Source: Haloarcula pellucida
Lineage (GTDB): Archaea > Halobacteriota > Halobacteria > Halobacteriales > Haloarculaceae
Reading direction: 5' to 3'
DNA: 64,000 nucleotides
Assembly (NCBI RefSeq): GCF_014647235.1
Contig: NZ_BMOU01000001.1
Location: 848,262 to 912,261 of the forward strand
How positions within the stretch are numbered: position 1 is the stretch's first letter; every line of letters starts with the position of its first letter. The translations under genes and the position numbers were made by a program. Positions 56,397 to 63,994 of the stretch are shown piece by piece. Under the pieces are notes generated by a model that was given only the letters and a program-made list of their open reading frames with translations, had not been told where the DNA came from and did not search any database.

Positions 56397-56725
56397 TGTC
56401 GTCGCTCGAACAACCCGAAACGGCCGAGCAGTCCGTCGACGAGGCCCCCCAGGGGGTGACCGTTACCGTCGAGGACGGTGAACTGGCCGTCTCGATACCC
56501 GACGACGCGACGGCCTCGGAGGCGGCGGCCATCACCGCCGCCGTCGGCGCCCACGTCACCGACCGGCAGCGCGCGGCCGCCGCGGCGGCCGCCAGTAGGC
56601 AGACCGTCGAGTACGTCGACGACTGGAAACTGGCCGGCCGACTGGAGCGCTTCGGAAAACGGCGTCGCCCCGAGAACGTCGAACGGGGCGACGAGTGGAA
56701 AGCAGCGGCGCGAGCGCGGTACTGA
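56396..56725 (+). CDS. pccX: Small acyl-CoA carboxylase subunit (PccX-like)
   Basis: A 109-residue acidic/alanine-rich protein translated from an ATG overlapping the pccB stop (TGATG). [26 protein letters not shown] and the C-terminal [35 protein letters not shown] resemble the small third subunit described for haloarchaeal propionyl-CoA carboxylase, which is required for activity in Haloferax mediterranei. Actinobacterial carboxylases have a comparable epsilon subunit. Short length would make it easy to miss, but the overlap and codon use support it. Confidence 0.8.
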   Translation: MSSLEQPETAEQSVDEAPQGVTVTVEDGELAVSIPDDATASEAAAITAAVGAHVTDRQRAAAAAAASRQTVEYVDDWKLAGRLERFGKRRRPENVERGDEWKAAARARY

Positions 56726-56905
56726 TTACTCGAACTGTTCTAACACTTCGAGGTCACGGGCCGTCTTCATGAACTCCGCGAGGCGCCGTTCGTGGCCGCA
56801 GTCCTTGCACGCGAACGTCGTATCGGGGCTGGAGAGGTCGGCGACGTTCGCTTCCCAGTTCTCCTCGCAATCGGGACACTGCAGTTGAACCCATGCCTCC
56901 TGCAT
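56726..56905 (-). CDS. Small haloarchaeal zinc-ribbon protein
   Basis: A 59-residue protein with two CxxC pairs (LQCPDCEENWEAN and FACKDCGHERRL) forming a zinc ribbon. ATG 56905 (MQEAWVQLQCPDC) is preferred; a longer frame reaches 56968 but its extra residues look non-coding and enter the iron-box region. It is tail-to-tail with pccX (adjacent stops) and divergent from the siderophore-type importer. Function unknown. Confidence 0.7.
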   Translation of the reverse strand: MQEAWVQLQCPDCEENWEANVADLSSPDTTFACKDCGHERRLAEFMKTARDLEVLEQFE

Positions 56906-56978
56906 AGGAGAATCTGGACAGGGCGCAGTGATATACTTTGTGCGGATTGGCACCAGCCGACAACGCACTCCGCGACTG

Positions 56979-56994
56979 TTTAGGGTTGCCTAAA
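56979..56994. promoter_or_regulatory. Iron box 1 of the siderophore-type importer
   Basis: TTTAGG-GTTG-CCTAAA has two perfect arms. It lies directly upstream of the TATA-like CTTTATC (57004-57010) of the importer operon and about 75 bp from the divergent zinc-ribbon gene. Confidence 0.75.
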
Positions 56995-57013
56995 GATAGG
57001 AACCTTTATCACA

Positions 57014-57029
57014 ATTAGGGTGGCCTAAA
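57014..57029. promoter_or_regulatory. Iron box 2 of the siderophore-type importer
   Basis: ATTAGG-GTGG-CCTAAA, one mismatch, lies downstream of the TATA box and ends 7 bp before ATG 57037. With box 1 it flanks the TATA box (35 bp between box starts), so two dimers could close the promoter cooperatively. Confidence 0.75.
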
Positions 57030-57036
57030 CCTAAGC

Positions 57037-58197
57037 ATGGATCGTCGCGACTTCGTGAAGACTGGTGGTATCGCACTCACAGGACTCTTCGCTGGCTGTT
57101 CGCAGGGTAGCAGCGAGACGGACGGAACGAACTCGGAGAACGGAACGACGGGATCGACGACCACCACCGAAAGCAGTTCCTACTCGGTTTCGATGGCCCC
57201 GATGGGCGAGGTGACGTTCGAGTCCGTCCCCGAGAAGTGGATCGCCTACGACGGCGCGTACGCCGACATGGCCGTCGCGCTCGGACAGGCCGACGGCATC
57301 ACCGGCATCGGGTACGCAGACCGGTACTACACCTACGTCTACGACGAACTGGACGGTGTGAACGTCGACCGCTCGACGCTCACCGAGAACGAACTACTGG
57401 GCGACACCATCCCCAAAGAGCCGTTCTACGCGCTGGAGAACGACGTCCACCTGATGGACCCGAAGATGCTCATCAACTGGTTCGGGTGGTCCGAGAGCGA
57501 CGTCGAGGATATTCGCGAGGCCGTCGCGCCGTTCTTCGGGAACCTCAACTTCCGACGCGAGGACGAGTGGCACGACTACCGCTACTACACGATGTACGAG
57601 GCGTTCGGGAAACTGGCGAACCTGTTCAAGGAGACCGAGCGCTACGAGCAGTTCGCCTCGCTCCACGACGAGTTCATCACGAAGGTACAGACGCAACTCC
57701 CGTCGGCCGGCGAGCGCCCGAACGTCCTGTTGACGTACGCCGGCGCGGACCAACCCGAGCAGTTCTCGCCGTATCGCATCACGGACAAGGGAACCAGCAA
57801 GAAGCAGTGGCACGACCTCGGCGTCGGCGACGCGCTCGCCGGCACGGGTATCGACGGCCTGAGTACGTCCGACAGGGGCAAAATCGACTACGAATCGATG
57901 CTCAACGTCGACCCCGACGTACTACTGGTCAGAGGGCACGAGCGCAAGTCCGCCGAGGAGTTCCGCAACACGGTCCTCGCCTACATGCGAGACCACGACG
58001 TCGCGAGCAAACTCTCGTGCGTCCAGAACGGGCGCGTCTACCGCGGCGGGTTCCTCCATCAGGGGCCGATTCAGAACCTCTTCCTCACCGAACGGGCGGC
58101 ACAACAGCTGTTCCCCGAGACGTTCGGCGAAGTGACGAGCGACGAGACGCTGTTCGACCGCGGTCGCGTCTCCGAAATCGTAACCGGGAACTTCTGA
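57037..58197 (+). CDS. Siderophore/cobalamin-type ABC transporter binding lipoprotein
   Basis: A 386-residue class III binding protein (Fe-siderophore/B12 family). The Tat motif is MDRRDFVKTGG, the lipobox ends FAGC, and a Ser/Thr linker follows. The mature part has the helical backbone layout of the family (PEKWIAYDGAYADMAVALG, PDVLLVRGHERKSAEEFRN). The two flanking iron boxes argue for an iron chelate rather than B12. ATG 57037 is fixed by the Tat signal and the promoter. First gene of a three-gene importer operon. Confidence 0.88.
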   Translation: MDRRDFVKTGGIALTGLFAGCSQGSSETDGTNSENGTTGSTTTTESSSYSVSMAPMGEVTFESVPEKWIAYDGAYADMAVALGQADGITGIGYADRYYTYVYDELDGVNVDRSTLTENELLGDTIPKEPFYALENDVHLMDPKMLINWFGWSESDVEDIREAVAPFFGNLNFRREDEWHDYRYYTMYEAFGKLANLFKETERYEQFASLHDEFITKVQTQLPSAGERPNVLLTYAGADQPEQFSPYRITDKGTSKKQWHDLGVGDALAGTGIDGLSTSDRGKIDYESMLNVDPDVLLVRGHERKSAEEFRNTVLAYMRDHDVASKLSCVQNGRVYRGGFLHQGPIQNLFLTERAAQQLFPETFGEVTSDETLFDRGRVSEIVTGNF

Positions 58198-58216
58198 TAC
58201 CGAGGCGCACCACCAG

Positions 58217-59344
58217 ATGACCCACGAGTCCCACGGCGACAGCGGGCCCGGCGACAACGTGAGTGGCGTCTCCGACGGCTGGCGCGTCCTGCTCGACCGC
58301 CAACTCGGGCTCCTCGCCCTCGGGAGCACCGTCGTATTCGTCGTCGCGTCGTTCGTTCAACTACGGTACGGCTCGTACCCGATGACCCCGGCGGAGGTGA
58401 TCGCCGGGCTGACCGACCCCGCTATCGTGGCGGACCCGCGGGTTCTGGCGGGACTCCTCCTCGGCGGCGAGTTCCCGGACGTGGCGAACAGTACGCTCAT
58501 CCTCTGGAAGATACGGCTCCCGCGCATCCTCGTGGGCGTCATGGTGGGTGCGAACCTCGCCGTGGCCGGCGCCATCTTTCAGGCGATCACGCGCAACGAA
58601 CTCGCCAGCCCCTACGTCCTCGGCGTCTCGGCAGGTGCGGGCCTCGCGGTGCTCGTCGTCCTCATCCTCGTGCCCGTCCTCTCGTCGTACCTCCCGTTCG
58701 TCGCCGCGGTGGGCGGTACGGCGGCGTTCCTGCTCGTGTACGCCATCGCCTGGCAGAACGGGACCAGCCCGGTACGCCTCATCCTCGCCGGCATCGTCGT
58801 CGCGACCATCGGCCAGTCGTTACAGACCGGGCTGTTCTTCTTTGCCGGCAACACCGGCGTCGTCCAGACGGCGCTGTCGTGGCTAACGGGGTCGCTGACG
58901 GGGACGAGTTGGAGCGAGGTCCGGCTGGCACTGCCGTGGACGGTCCTCGCTCTCACACTGGCTGTCGCGGGGTCACGCCAACTGAACGTCCTCCTGCTCG
59001 GCGAACAGGCCGCGAGTTCGCTCGGGATGCGGGTCGAGCGCGTTCGGTTTGGGCTCTCGGCGCTCGCTATCGCCGCGACGGCCATCTCCGTCGCCGTGGC
59101 TGGGCTGGTCGGTTTCGTCGGCCTCGTCGTGCCACACCTCGTGCGCAACATCGTCGGGACCGACTACCGCCGGCTCGTCATCGGCTGTGTCTTCGCCGGC
59201 CCCGCGCTCGTGACCGCCGCCGACGTCGGCGCGCGCCTCGCGCTCTCGCCCATCCAGCTCCCGGTCGGTATCGTCACCGGATTGCTCGGTGGCCCGTACT
59301 TCCTCTATCTGATGCAAAAACAACGACAACTCGGTGAACTCTGA
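58217..59344 (+). CDS. FecCD/BtuC-family ABC transporter permease
   Basis: A 375-residue permease with about ten transmembrane segments. Family hallmarks are RLPRILVGVMVGANLAVAGAIFQAITRNELASPYVLGVSAGAGLAVL, AGIVVATIGQSLQTGLFF, LGMRVERVRFGLSALAI and GLVGFVGLVVPHLVRNIVGTDYR. It begins 19 bp after the binding protein, and its stop overlaps the ATPase ATG. Transports an iron chelate (from regulatory context) across the membrane. Confidence 0.94.
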   Translation: MTHESHGDSGPGDNVSGVSDGWRVLLDRQLGLLALGSTVVFVVASFVQLRYGSYPMTPAEVIAGLTDPAIVADPRVLAGLLLGGEFPDVANSTLILWKIRLPRILVGVMVGANLAVAGAIFQAITRNELASPYVLGVSAGAGLAVLVVLILVPVLSSYLPFVAAVGGTAAFLLVYAIAWQNGTSPVRLILAGIVVATIGQSLQTGLFFFAGNTGVVQTALSWLTGSLTGTSWSEVRLALPWTVLALTLAVAGSRQLNVLLLGEQAASSLGMRVERVRFGLSALAIAATAISVAVAGLVGFVGLVVPHLVRNIVGTDYRRLVIGCVFAGPALVTAADVGARLALSPIQLPVGIVTGLLGGPYFLYLMQKQRQLGEL

Positions 59345-60183
59345 TGCAGACACCCGATACGAACGACCCGTTGACGAACTCGGATTCGGAGGCACAGCCC
59401 GCCGACAGTGCCGTGGTCGGGTCCGACCTCGAAATCGGTTACGCGAGTACCGACGAACCCGTCGTCACCGTCGACCGCATCGACGTACCACGTGGCGAGA
59501 TAACGGCGCTGGTCGGCCCGAACGGCAGTGGCAAGAGCACCCTCCTGAAGACGCTCGCTCGGCAACTCGGTCCCGACGAGGGCGAGGTCTTGCTGGAGGG
59601 CAAAGACGTCCAGACCTACGACCAGAAGGCCCTCGCCCGTGAGCTTGGGCATCTCTCACAGGAGAACGACGCGCCCGAGACGGTCACCGTAGAGAACCTC
59701 GTCGCCCACGGTCGCTACCCGTATCGCGGTTTCTTCGAATCGCTCGGTGAATCCGACGCCGAAGCCATCGCCCGCGCCATCGACCTCGCTGGCGTCGAGG
59801 ACCTCCGGGAAGAGCCCGTCGGGAACCTCTCGGGCGGCCAGAAGCAGTTGGTCTTCATCGCGATGGTGCTGGCCCAAGACACCGACGTCCTCTTGCTCGA
59901 CGAACCGACGACGTTCCTCGACCTACACCACCAGCTACGGGTGATGGAGACGGTGACGCGGCTGAACGAGGAACGAGACGTGACCGTGGTCGTCGTCCTC
60001 CACGACATCGCGCAGGCCGCGCGGTTCGCCGATTACCTCATCGCGCTCGACGACGGCAGCGTGTACGACTGGGGGCCGCCGACCGACGTGGTGACCGAGG
60101 CACTCCTCCGGGACGTGTTCGACATCGAGGCGGCCGTCAGGTACACGCCTGACCCCGAGATAGTGCCGAAACACTCACTGTAA
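59344..60183 (+). CDS. FecE/BtuD-family ABC transporter ATP-binding protein
   Basis: A 279-residue ATPase. Walker A is GPNGSGKSTLLKTLARQL, the signature is LSGGQKQLVFIAMVLAQ, Walker B is VLLLDEPTTFLDLHHQ and the H-loop is VVLHDIAQAARFADY. The N-terminus has an acidic extension of about 35 residues before the domain. It overlaps the permease by 1 nt and drives the siderophore-type importer. Confidence 0.94.
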   Translation: MQTPDTNDPLTNSDSEAQPADSAVVGSDLEIGYASTDEPVVTVDRIDVPRGEITALVGPNGSGKSTLLKTLARQLGPDEGEVLLEGKDVQTYDQKALARELGHLSQENDAPETVTVENLVAHGRYPYRGFFESLGESDAEAIARAIDLAGVEDLREEPVGNLSGGQKQLVFIAMVLAQDTDVLLLDEPTTFLDLHHQLRVMETVTRLNEERDVTVVVVLHDIAQAARFADYLIALDDGSVYDWGPPTDVVTEALLRDVFDIEAAVRYTPDPEIVPKHSL

Positions 60184-60184
60184 C

Positions 60185-61003
60185 ATGGTCGGACGGACAC
60201 TCGCGGACATCCGAGCGCGAATCGACGAACTGAGCGTCGCCGTCGGTCCCTACCGCGTCCGTAGCGCTCGGACCGGCGACTCGCCGGTACCGGTGACCGG
60301 AAAGCAGTTCCCGGACAGAGAGACGGCGGCGGAGGCCGCGAGCGTCGCGACCGCCTACCGAACCGCACTCCGGCGGTACGACCCGTACGTCGCCGTCCAC
60401 GGCCTCGTCGTCTCCCAGACCACTGCGGGGTCGACCACAGCCACGGTGACACAGTCCCTTCCGGCGTACTGTCACCGGGTGGCCGGCGCACTGTTCGAGA
60501 CGCTCTCGAACCGGTACGGACGCATCGAGCGCCGGGTCATGGACACCTACCTCGAGGCCGCGGAGACGACCGAGAACAGGACCCGACTCTGTCTCTCGAT
60601 GCTCGAGAGCACCGCGACGGCCATCGACGAGGCGTTACCGCCGGACGAGCAGGCGACGGTCCTCTCGGCGGCCGCCGGTCGGTTGCCGCGGCGGTCGACC
60701 GCCGACCGGCCGCTTCGGAGCGCGCTCACCACGCTCCGGTCCTGTGACCTCGTGCGGTCGTTCAGCGTCGAACCGACGCCAGACCACGGGGAAAGCCAGT
60801 ACCGCATCACACTCGCTGGGTATCGGCCGTCGCTGGACGGTGACCGGTGTCCAGTCCTCCCCGTGGCCGTGGAACTACTCCGGCGGACCGGCGTTCCGCC
60901 AGCTATCGTGTCCGCCAGCCGTTTCGGCGACGGGTGGCGACTCCGCGTGTCGACTGTCTCGACGGTGTCTGGGAGCGGCCTCGCGGTCGCGCCCTCGGCG
61001 TAG
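60185..61003 (+). CDS. Conserved haloarchaeal protein of unknown function
   Basis: A 272-residue protein starting 1 bp after the ATPase stop, in the same direction. An N-terminal domain (MVGRTLADIRARIDELSVAVGPYRVRSARTGDSPVPVTGKQFPDRETAAEAA) resembles a domain I associate with haloarchaeal hypothetical proteins; a central helical part and a C-terminal alpha/beta domain (YRITLAGYRPSLDGDRCPVLPVAVELLRR) follow. No transmembrane segment or enzymatic motif is visible. Placement at the end of the importer operon may be fortuitous, or it may be co-transcribed under iron control. Confidence 0.7.
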   Translation: MVGRTLADIRARIDELSVAVGPYRVRSARTGDSPVPVTGKQFPDRETAAEAASVATAYRTALRRYDPYVAVHGLVVSQTTAGSTTATVTQSLPAYCHRVAGALFETLSNRYGRIERRVMDTYLEAAETTENRTRLCLSMLESTATAIDEALPPDEQATVLSAAAGRLPRRSTADRPLRSALTTLRSCDLVRSFSVEPTPDHGESQYRITLAGYRPSLDGDRCPVLPVAVELLRRTGVPPAIVSASRFGDGWRLRVSTVSTVSGSGLAVAPSA

Positions 61004-61065
61004 CGTCGTCTCATTCAATTGGTGGGACCGTAACGAATACACTACCCCCCCGAGTGTGCTCACAC

Positions 61066-62217
61066 ATGGGAGTCGCAGTAATCGGTGCGTCGATGACGAA
61101 GTTCGGGCAGCGTGACGCCTGGATACAGGAACTCCTCGCCCAAGCGGGCGAAGAATGCCTCGACGATGCCGGTGTCACACCGACCGACGTAGAGCATCTG
61201 TACGTCTCGAACATGGCGAGCGGCGAGTTCGAGGGCCAGACGGGCGTGATGAACGCGCTGGCCCACGACCTCGGCGTCTTGCCGGCGTACAGCGAACGGG
61301 TCGACCAGACCTCCTCCTCGGGCGGTGCGGGCATCTACGAGGCGTGGCAATCGATCGCCTCCGGTGCAAGCGAGATGACGCTGCTCGTCGGTGGGGAGAA
61401 GATGACCCACAAGACGACGGGTGAGGCGACGGACATCATCGCCTCCATCACGCATCCAGCGGAGTACAAACACGGCGTGACCCTGCCGTCGTTCGCCGGG
61501 ATGACTGCCCGTCACTACCTCGAACGGTTCGAGGCCCCGAGGGAGTCGCTCGCGCGCGTGGCGGTGAAGAACCACAAGAACGGCGTCGACAACCCGAACG
61601 CGCAGTTCCAGAAGGAGATCACCGTCGAGCAGGCACTCGATTCGCCAATCATCGCGGATCCGCTTCGGCTCTATGACTTCTGTCCCATCACGGACGGGAG
61701 CGCCGCGATGATGTTCACCACGGAAGAGCGAGCGAAGGAGATCACCGACGAGTACGCCGTCGTCTCCGGTATCGGCGGGGCGACGGACACTCACGTGGTC
61801 CACGAACGCGACGACCCTACTGTCATGGGCGGCGTCGTGGAGTCGAGTAAGCAGGCCTACGAGATGGCCGGTCTGGGCCCCGAGGACCTCGACGTGGCCG
61901 AACTTCACGACATGTTCACCATCCTCGAGTTCCTCCAGTTGGAGGGGATCGGCGTCGCGGATCAAGGCACTGCGTGGGAGCTGGCGATGGACGGCACCAC
62001 GGCGAAAGACGGCAATCTGCCGATCAACACCTCGGGCGGCCTGAAGTCGAAGGGCCACCCACTGGGTGCCAGCGGCGTCGCACAGGGCGTCGAGATCTAC
62101 GAGCAACTCGTCGGCGAGGCCGGCCCGCGACAGGTCGATGCGGAGACGGCACTCGCGTGTAACGTCGGTGGCTTTGGCAACTGTGTCATCACCACTATCA
62201 TGGAGGCCGCAGAATGA
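61066..62217 (+). CDS. Thiolase-superfamily catalytic subunit with Ser at the nucleophile position
   Basis: A 383-residue SCP-x/thiolase-like protein (MGVAVIGASMTKFGQRDAWIQELL). The segment that normally holds the nucleophilic Cys reads DQTSSSGGAGIYEAW, giving only Ser83-Ser85. Two His remain, in VAELHDMF and SKGHPLGASG. Haloarchaeal beta-ketothiolases described from Haloferax mediterranei have such a Ser-His-His alpha subunit paired with an OB-fold beta subunit, which is exactly the next gene (ATGA overlap). ATG 61066 fits; the frame is open upstream but non-family. It may serve PHA precursor synthesis or acyl-CoA degradation. Confidence 0.85.
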   Translation: MGVAVIGASMTKFGQRDAWIQELLAQAGEECLDDAGVTPTDVEHLYVSNMASGEFEGQTGVMNALAHDLGVLPAYSERVDQTSSSGGAGIYEAWQSIASGASEMTLLVGGEKMTHKTTGEATDIIASITHPAEYKHGVTLPSFAGMTARHYLERFEAPRESLARVAVKNHKNGVDNPNAQFQKEITVEQALDSPIIADPLRLYDFCPITDGSAAMMFTTEERAKEITDEYAVVSGIGGATDTHVVHERDDPTVMGGVVESSKQAYEMAGLGPEDLDVAELHDMFTILEFLQLEGIGVADQGTAWELAMDGTTAKDGNLPINTSGGLKSKGHPLGASGVAQGVEIYEQLVGEAGPRQVDAETALACNVGGFGNCVITTIMEAAE

Positions 62218-62582
62218 CTCTCGAAGCAGGGAAGTGCCCGAACGGTCACGTCTCGTACCCCACGCACCCGCGCTGTCCGGAGTGTGGCGAACCGCAGGAG
62301 GAGACGTTCGACTTCTCCGACCAGCGCGGCGAAGTCGTCACGTGGACGAAGTCCACGGCGACGCCGCCGGGCGTCCGCCAACCGAACACGCTCGCCATCG
62401 TCGAGTTCGACGTCGACGGCGACGTGGTCCGTGCGCTCGGACAGGTGACCACGGAGGAAATCGAGACGGGTGCGGAAGTGGAGCCAGTCTACGTCGAGGA
62501 GTTGCGGGACCCCGACGTCGGCCTCAAGCGCGAGAACCCGGAGAGCCAGGAGTGGGGCGGCTACCGCTGGGACCCGGTGTGA
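62214..62582 (+). CDS. Zinc-ribbon OB-fold subunit of the thiolase (DUF35 type)
   Basis: A 122-residue protein with an N-terminal rubredoxin-like zinc ribbon (CPNGHVSYPTHPRCPECGEP) and an OB-fold (GEVVTWTKSTATPPGVRQPNTLAIVEFDVDGDVVRALGQV). Proteins of this family accompany thiolase-like subunits in archaea and help CoA substrate channelling. ATG overlaps the thiolase stop by 4 nt. The C-terminus overlaps the minus-strand gene at 62561 by 22 nt, tail to tail. Confidence 0.9.
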   Translation: MTLEAGKCPNGHVSYPTHPRCPECGEPQEETFDFSDQRGEVVTWTKSTATPPGVRQPNTLAIVEFDVDGDVVRALGQVTTEEIETGAEVEPVYVEELRDPDVGLKRENPESQEWGGYRWDPV

Positions 62583-63013
62583 GCTAACGCCTCACCGGAC
62601 TGTAACGCCGCTTCGATTCTATCGAGTCCGTCGGCTACGGTACAGTGGCCACACGACCCCCGGTGGGGGTAGACGCCGACGAGTTCGCCGTCTTCCCAGT
62701 AGGACAGACAGATGACCGGGAGCGTCACCACCGAATCGTCACCAGTGAACGCGCTGTGTCGGTCGTGGCGGTCGAACGTCGGCGTGAGCGAGCAGTCGGT
62801 GGCCTCGGCCCACGCCGCCATCGCGGCGATGTCCTCGGTCTCACGCGGGTCGGTTCCCGTCGATAGCCGGTGCCAGTACTTCACGGAGACGTCGTCGAGA
62901 AGGCCCTGCTGGCGAAGCGAGTCGGTTCGCCCGAGGACGCTCGCCTGCCGCCGTTCGGTTTCGTCAGGAACGGGTGACCGAAGGTAGACGGTCATCCGAC
63001 GGGTATGAGTCAT
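62561..63013 (-). CDS. Haloarchaeal protein of unknown function, paralogue of the next gene
   Basis: A 150-residue protein. It parallels the neighbour at 63086: an N-terminal RMTVYLRSPVP segment with a following helix (RRQASVLGRTDSLRQQGLLDDVSVKYW), WAEATDCSLTPTFDRHDRHSAFTGDD, and LPVICLSYWEDGELVGVYPH. A Cys/His-rich stretch (HRGSCGHC) occurs only in this copy. ATG 63013 aligns with the paralogue start; a GTG 4 codons upstream is possible. No known function, no signal peptide. Confidence 0.65.
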   Translation of the reverse strand: MTHTRRMTVYLRSPVPDETERRQASVLGRTDSLRQQGLLDDVSVKYWHRLSTGTDPRETEDIAAMAAWAEATDCSLTPTFDRHDRHSAFTGDDSVVTLPVICLSYWEDGELVGVYPHRGSCGHCTVADGLDRIEAALQSGEALAHTGSQR

Positions 63014-63085
63014 GGTATCGTACACCGGATGAGTGTCCTAGGTCGGTTGCAGAGATAGCCGTATCGGTGTACGTATCCCTCATCG

Positions 63086-63568
63086 TCAGTCAGCCGTGGA
63101 CGCAGTCGTCGGGCCGGTAGGTGCCGGACTCTCGGCGTTACCGAGTTCGCCGAGACAGTCGTCGATAGACCTCGGCGTGCCGTCCTCGCTGAACGGTGCG
63201 ACCTGTATCAGTTCGCCGTCCTCGTAGATAGCGAGACACATGGCTGGGAGGACGAGTTCCTTCCGTCGCTCGCCCGTCTCGGTGCTGTAACAGGTCCGGA
63301 CGCCGAAAAACGGGCTGAGACAGGCGCCCGTCGCTCTGGCCCAGTCGGCGAACTCGTTGTATCGGGTCCGCTCCAGACAGTCGCCGGCGCCGCTGATGGG
63401 GATGCGCTTTGCCCACGTCGTCGTCTCGAACCCGTCGATGACGCCGTTGCACTGTAGCTCCTGTAACCGTGTCTCGACGGCCGTCCGCCGCTTCCGGGAC
63501 GGCCCCGGTAGCTCAGTCCTGACGAACAGTTCCGCCCGACGCGTCCTTGGACACTCTGTGTTCTGCAT
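63086..63568 (-). CDS. Haloarchaeal protein of unknown function, paralogue of the previous gene
   Basis: A 160-residue protein: ELFVRTELPGPSRKRRTAVETRLQELQCNGVIDGFETTTW, FADWARATGACLSPFFGVRTCYSTETGERRKELVLPAMCLAIYEDGELIQVAPF. The shared motif order with 62561 shows a tandem duplication that has diverged strongly. Its promoter carries a 12-bp palindrome and an AT-rich inverted repeat, unlike its paralogue, so the two are probably regulated differently. Function unknown. Confidence 0.7.
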   Translation of the reverse strand: MQNTECPRTRRAELFVRTELPGPSRKRRTAVETRLQELQCNGVIDGFETTTWAKRIPISGAGDCLERTRYNEFADWARATGACLSPFFGVRTCYSTETGERRKELVLPAMCLAIYEDGELIQVAPFSEDGTPRSIDDCLGELGNAESPAPTGPTTASTAD

Positions 63569-63580
63569 CGGTACCTGTAG

Positions 63581-63617
63581 GTACAGCTGTACAATAATAA
63601 AACATTATGTTTATTAT
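63581..63617. promoter_or_regulatory. Two palindromes at the promoter of the 63086-63568 gene
   Basis: GTACAGCTGTAC (63581-63592) is a perfect 12-bp palindrome downstream of the minus-strand TATA box. ATAATAAA and TTTATTAT (63594-63601 and 63610-63617, 8-bp spacer) form a perfect inverted repeat over that AT-rich box. Together they look like operator sites. Confidence 0.5.
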
Positions 63618-63637
63618 GCAACCATTAGTGTCGCTAT

Positions 63638-63994
63638 TCACACGTCGTCGTTTCCGCCGTCTCCGTCGTCGTCGCGTCCGTTTTCGGCGTCTTCGAGGTC
63701 GTCCTTGATAGACTCGAGTTCCGCGTCGACGTCGACGGGGACTTCGTCGATACCACCTTCGAGGGTATCATCGTCCTGCGTCTCGGCCAACTGCTCGGCG
63801 AGGTCCGAGCGTAACTCACGGGCCTCTTCGAGGAGTTCCCGAGCATCCTCGTCCTGTGGTCGCCCCTCCACGGCGTCCTGCAAGTCGGTGAGGGCGTCGT
63901 CCAGGCGCGTGAGCGTCGCTTTGCTCAACGTCGTCGCGCGCCGACGGACCTCGCTCGCACCGGACCCGGTCGACGTCGGGCGTCCTTCGGCCAT
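63638..63994 (-). CDS. Small acidic coiled haloarchaeal protein
   Basis: A 118-residue highly acidic protein of unknown function. The central part (LSKATLTRLDDALTDLQDAVEGRPQDEDARELLEEARELRSDLAEQLAETQ) is predicted helical, possibly coiled coil; the C-terminus is Asp/Gly/Asn-rich and probably disordered. It has no signal peptide and no cysteines. Start ATG 63994 lies close to the window edge and its promoter is not visible. Confidence 0.65.
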   Translation of the reverse strand: MAEGRPTSTGSGASEVRRRATTLSKATLTRLDDALTDLQDAVEGRPQDEDARELLEEARELRSDLAEQLAETQDDDTLEGGIDEVPVDVDAELESIKDDLEDAENGRDDDGDGGNDDV

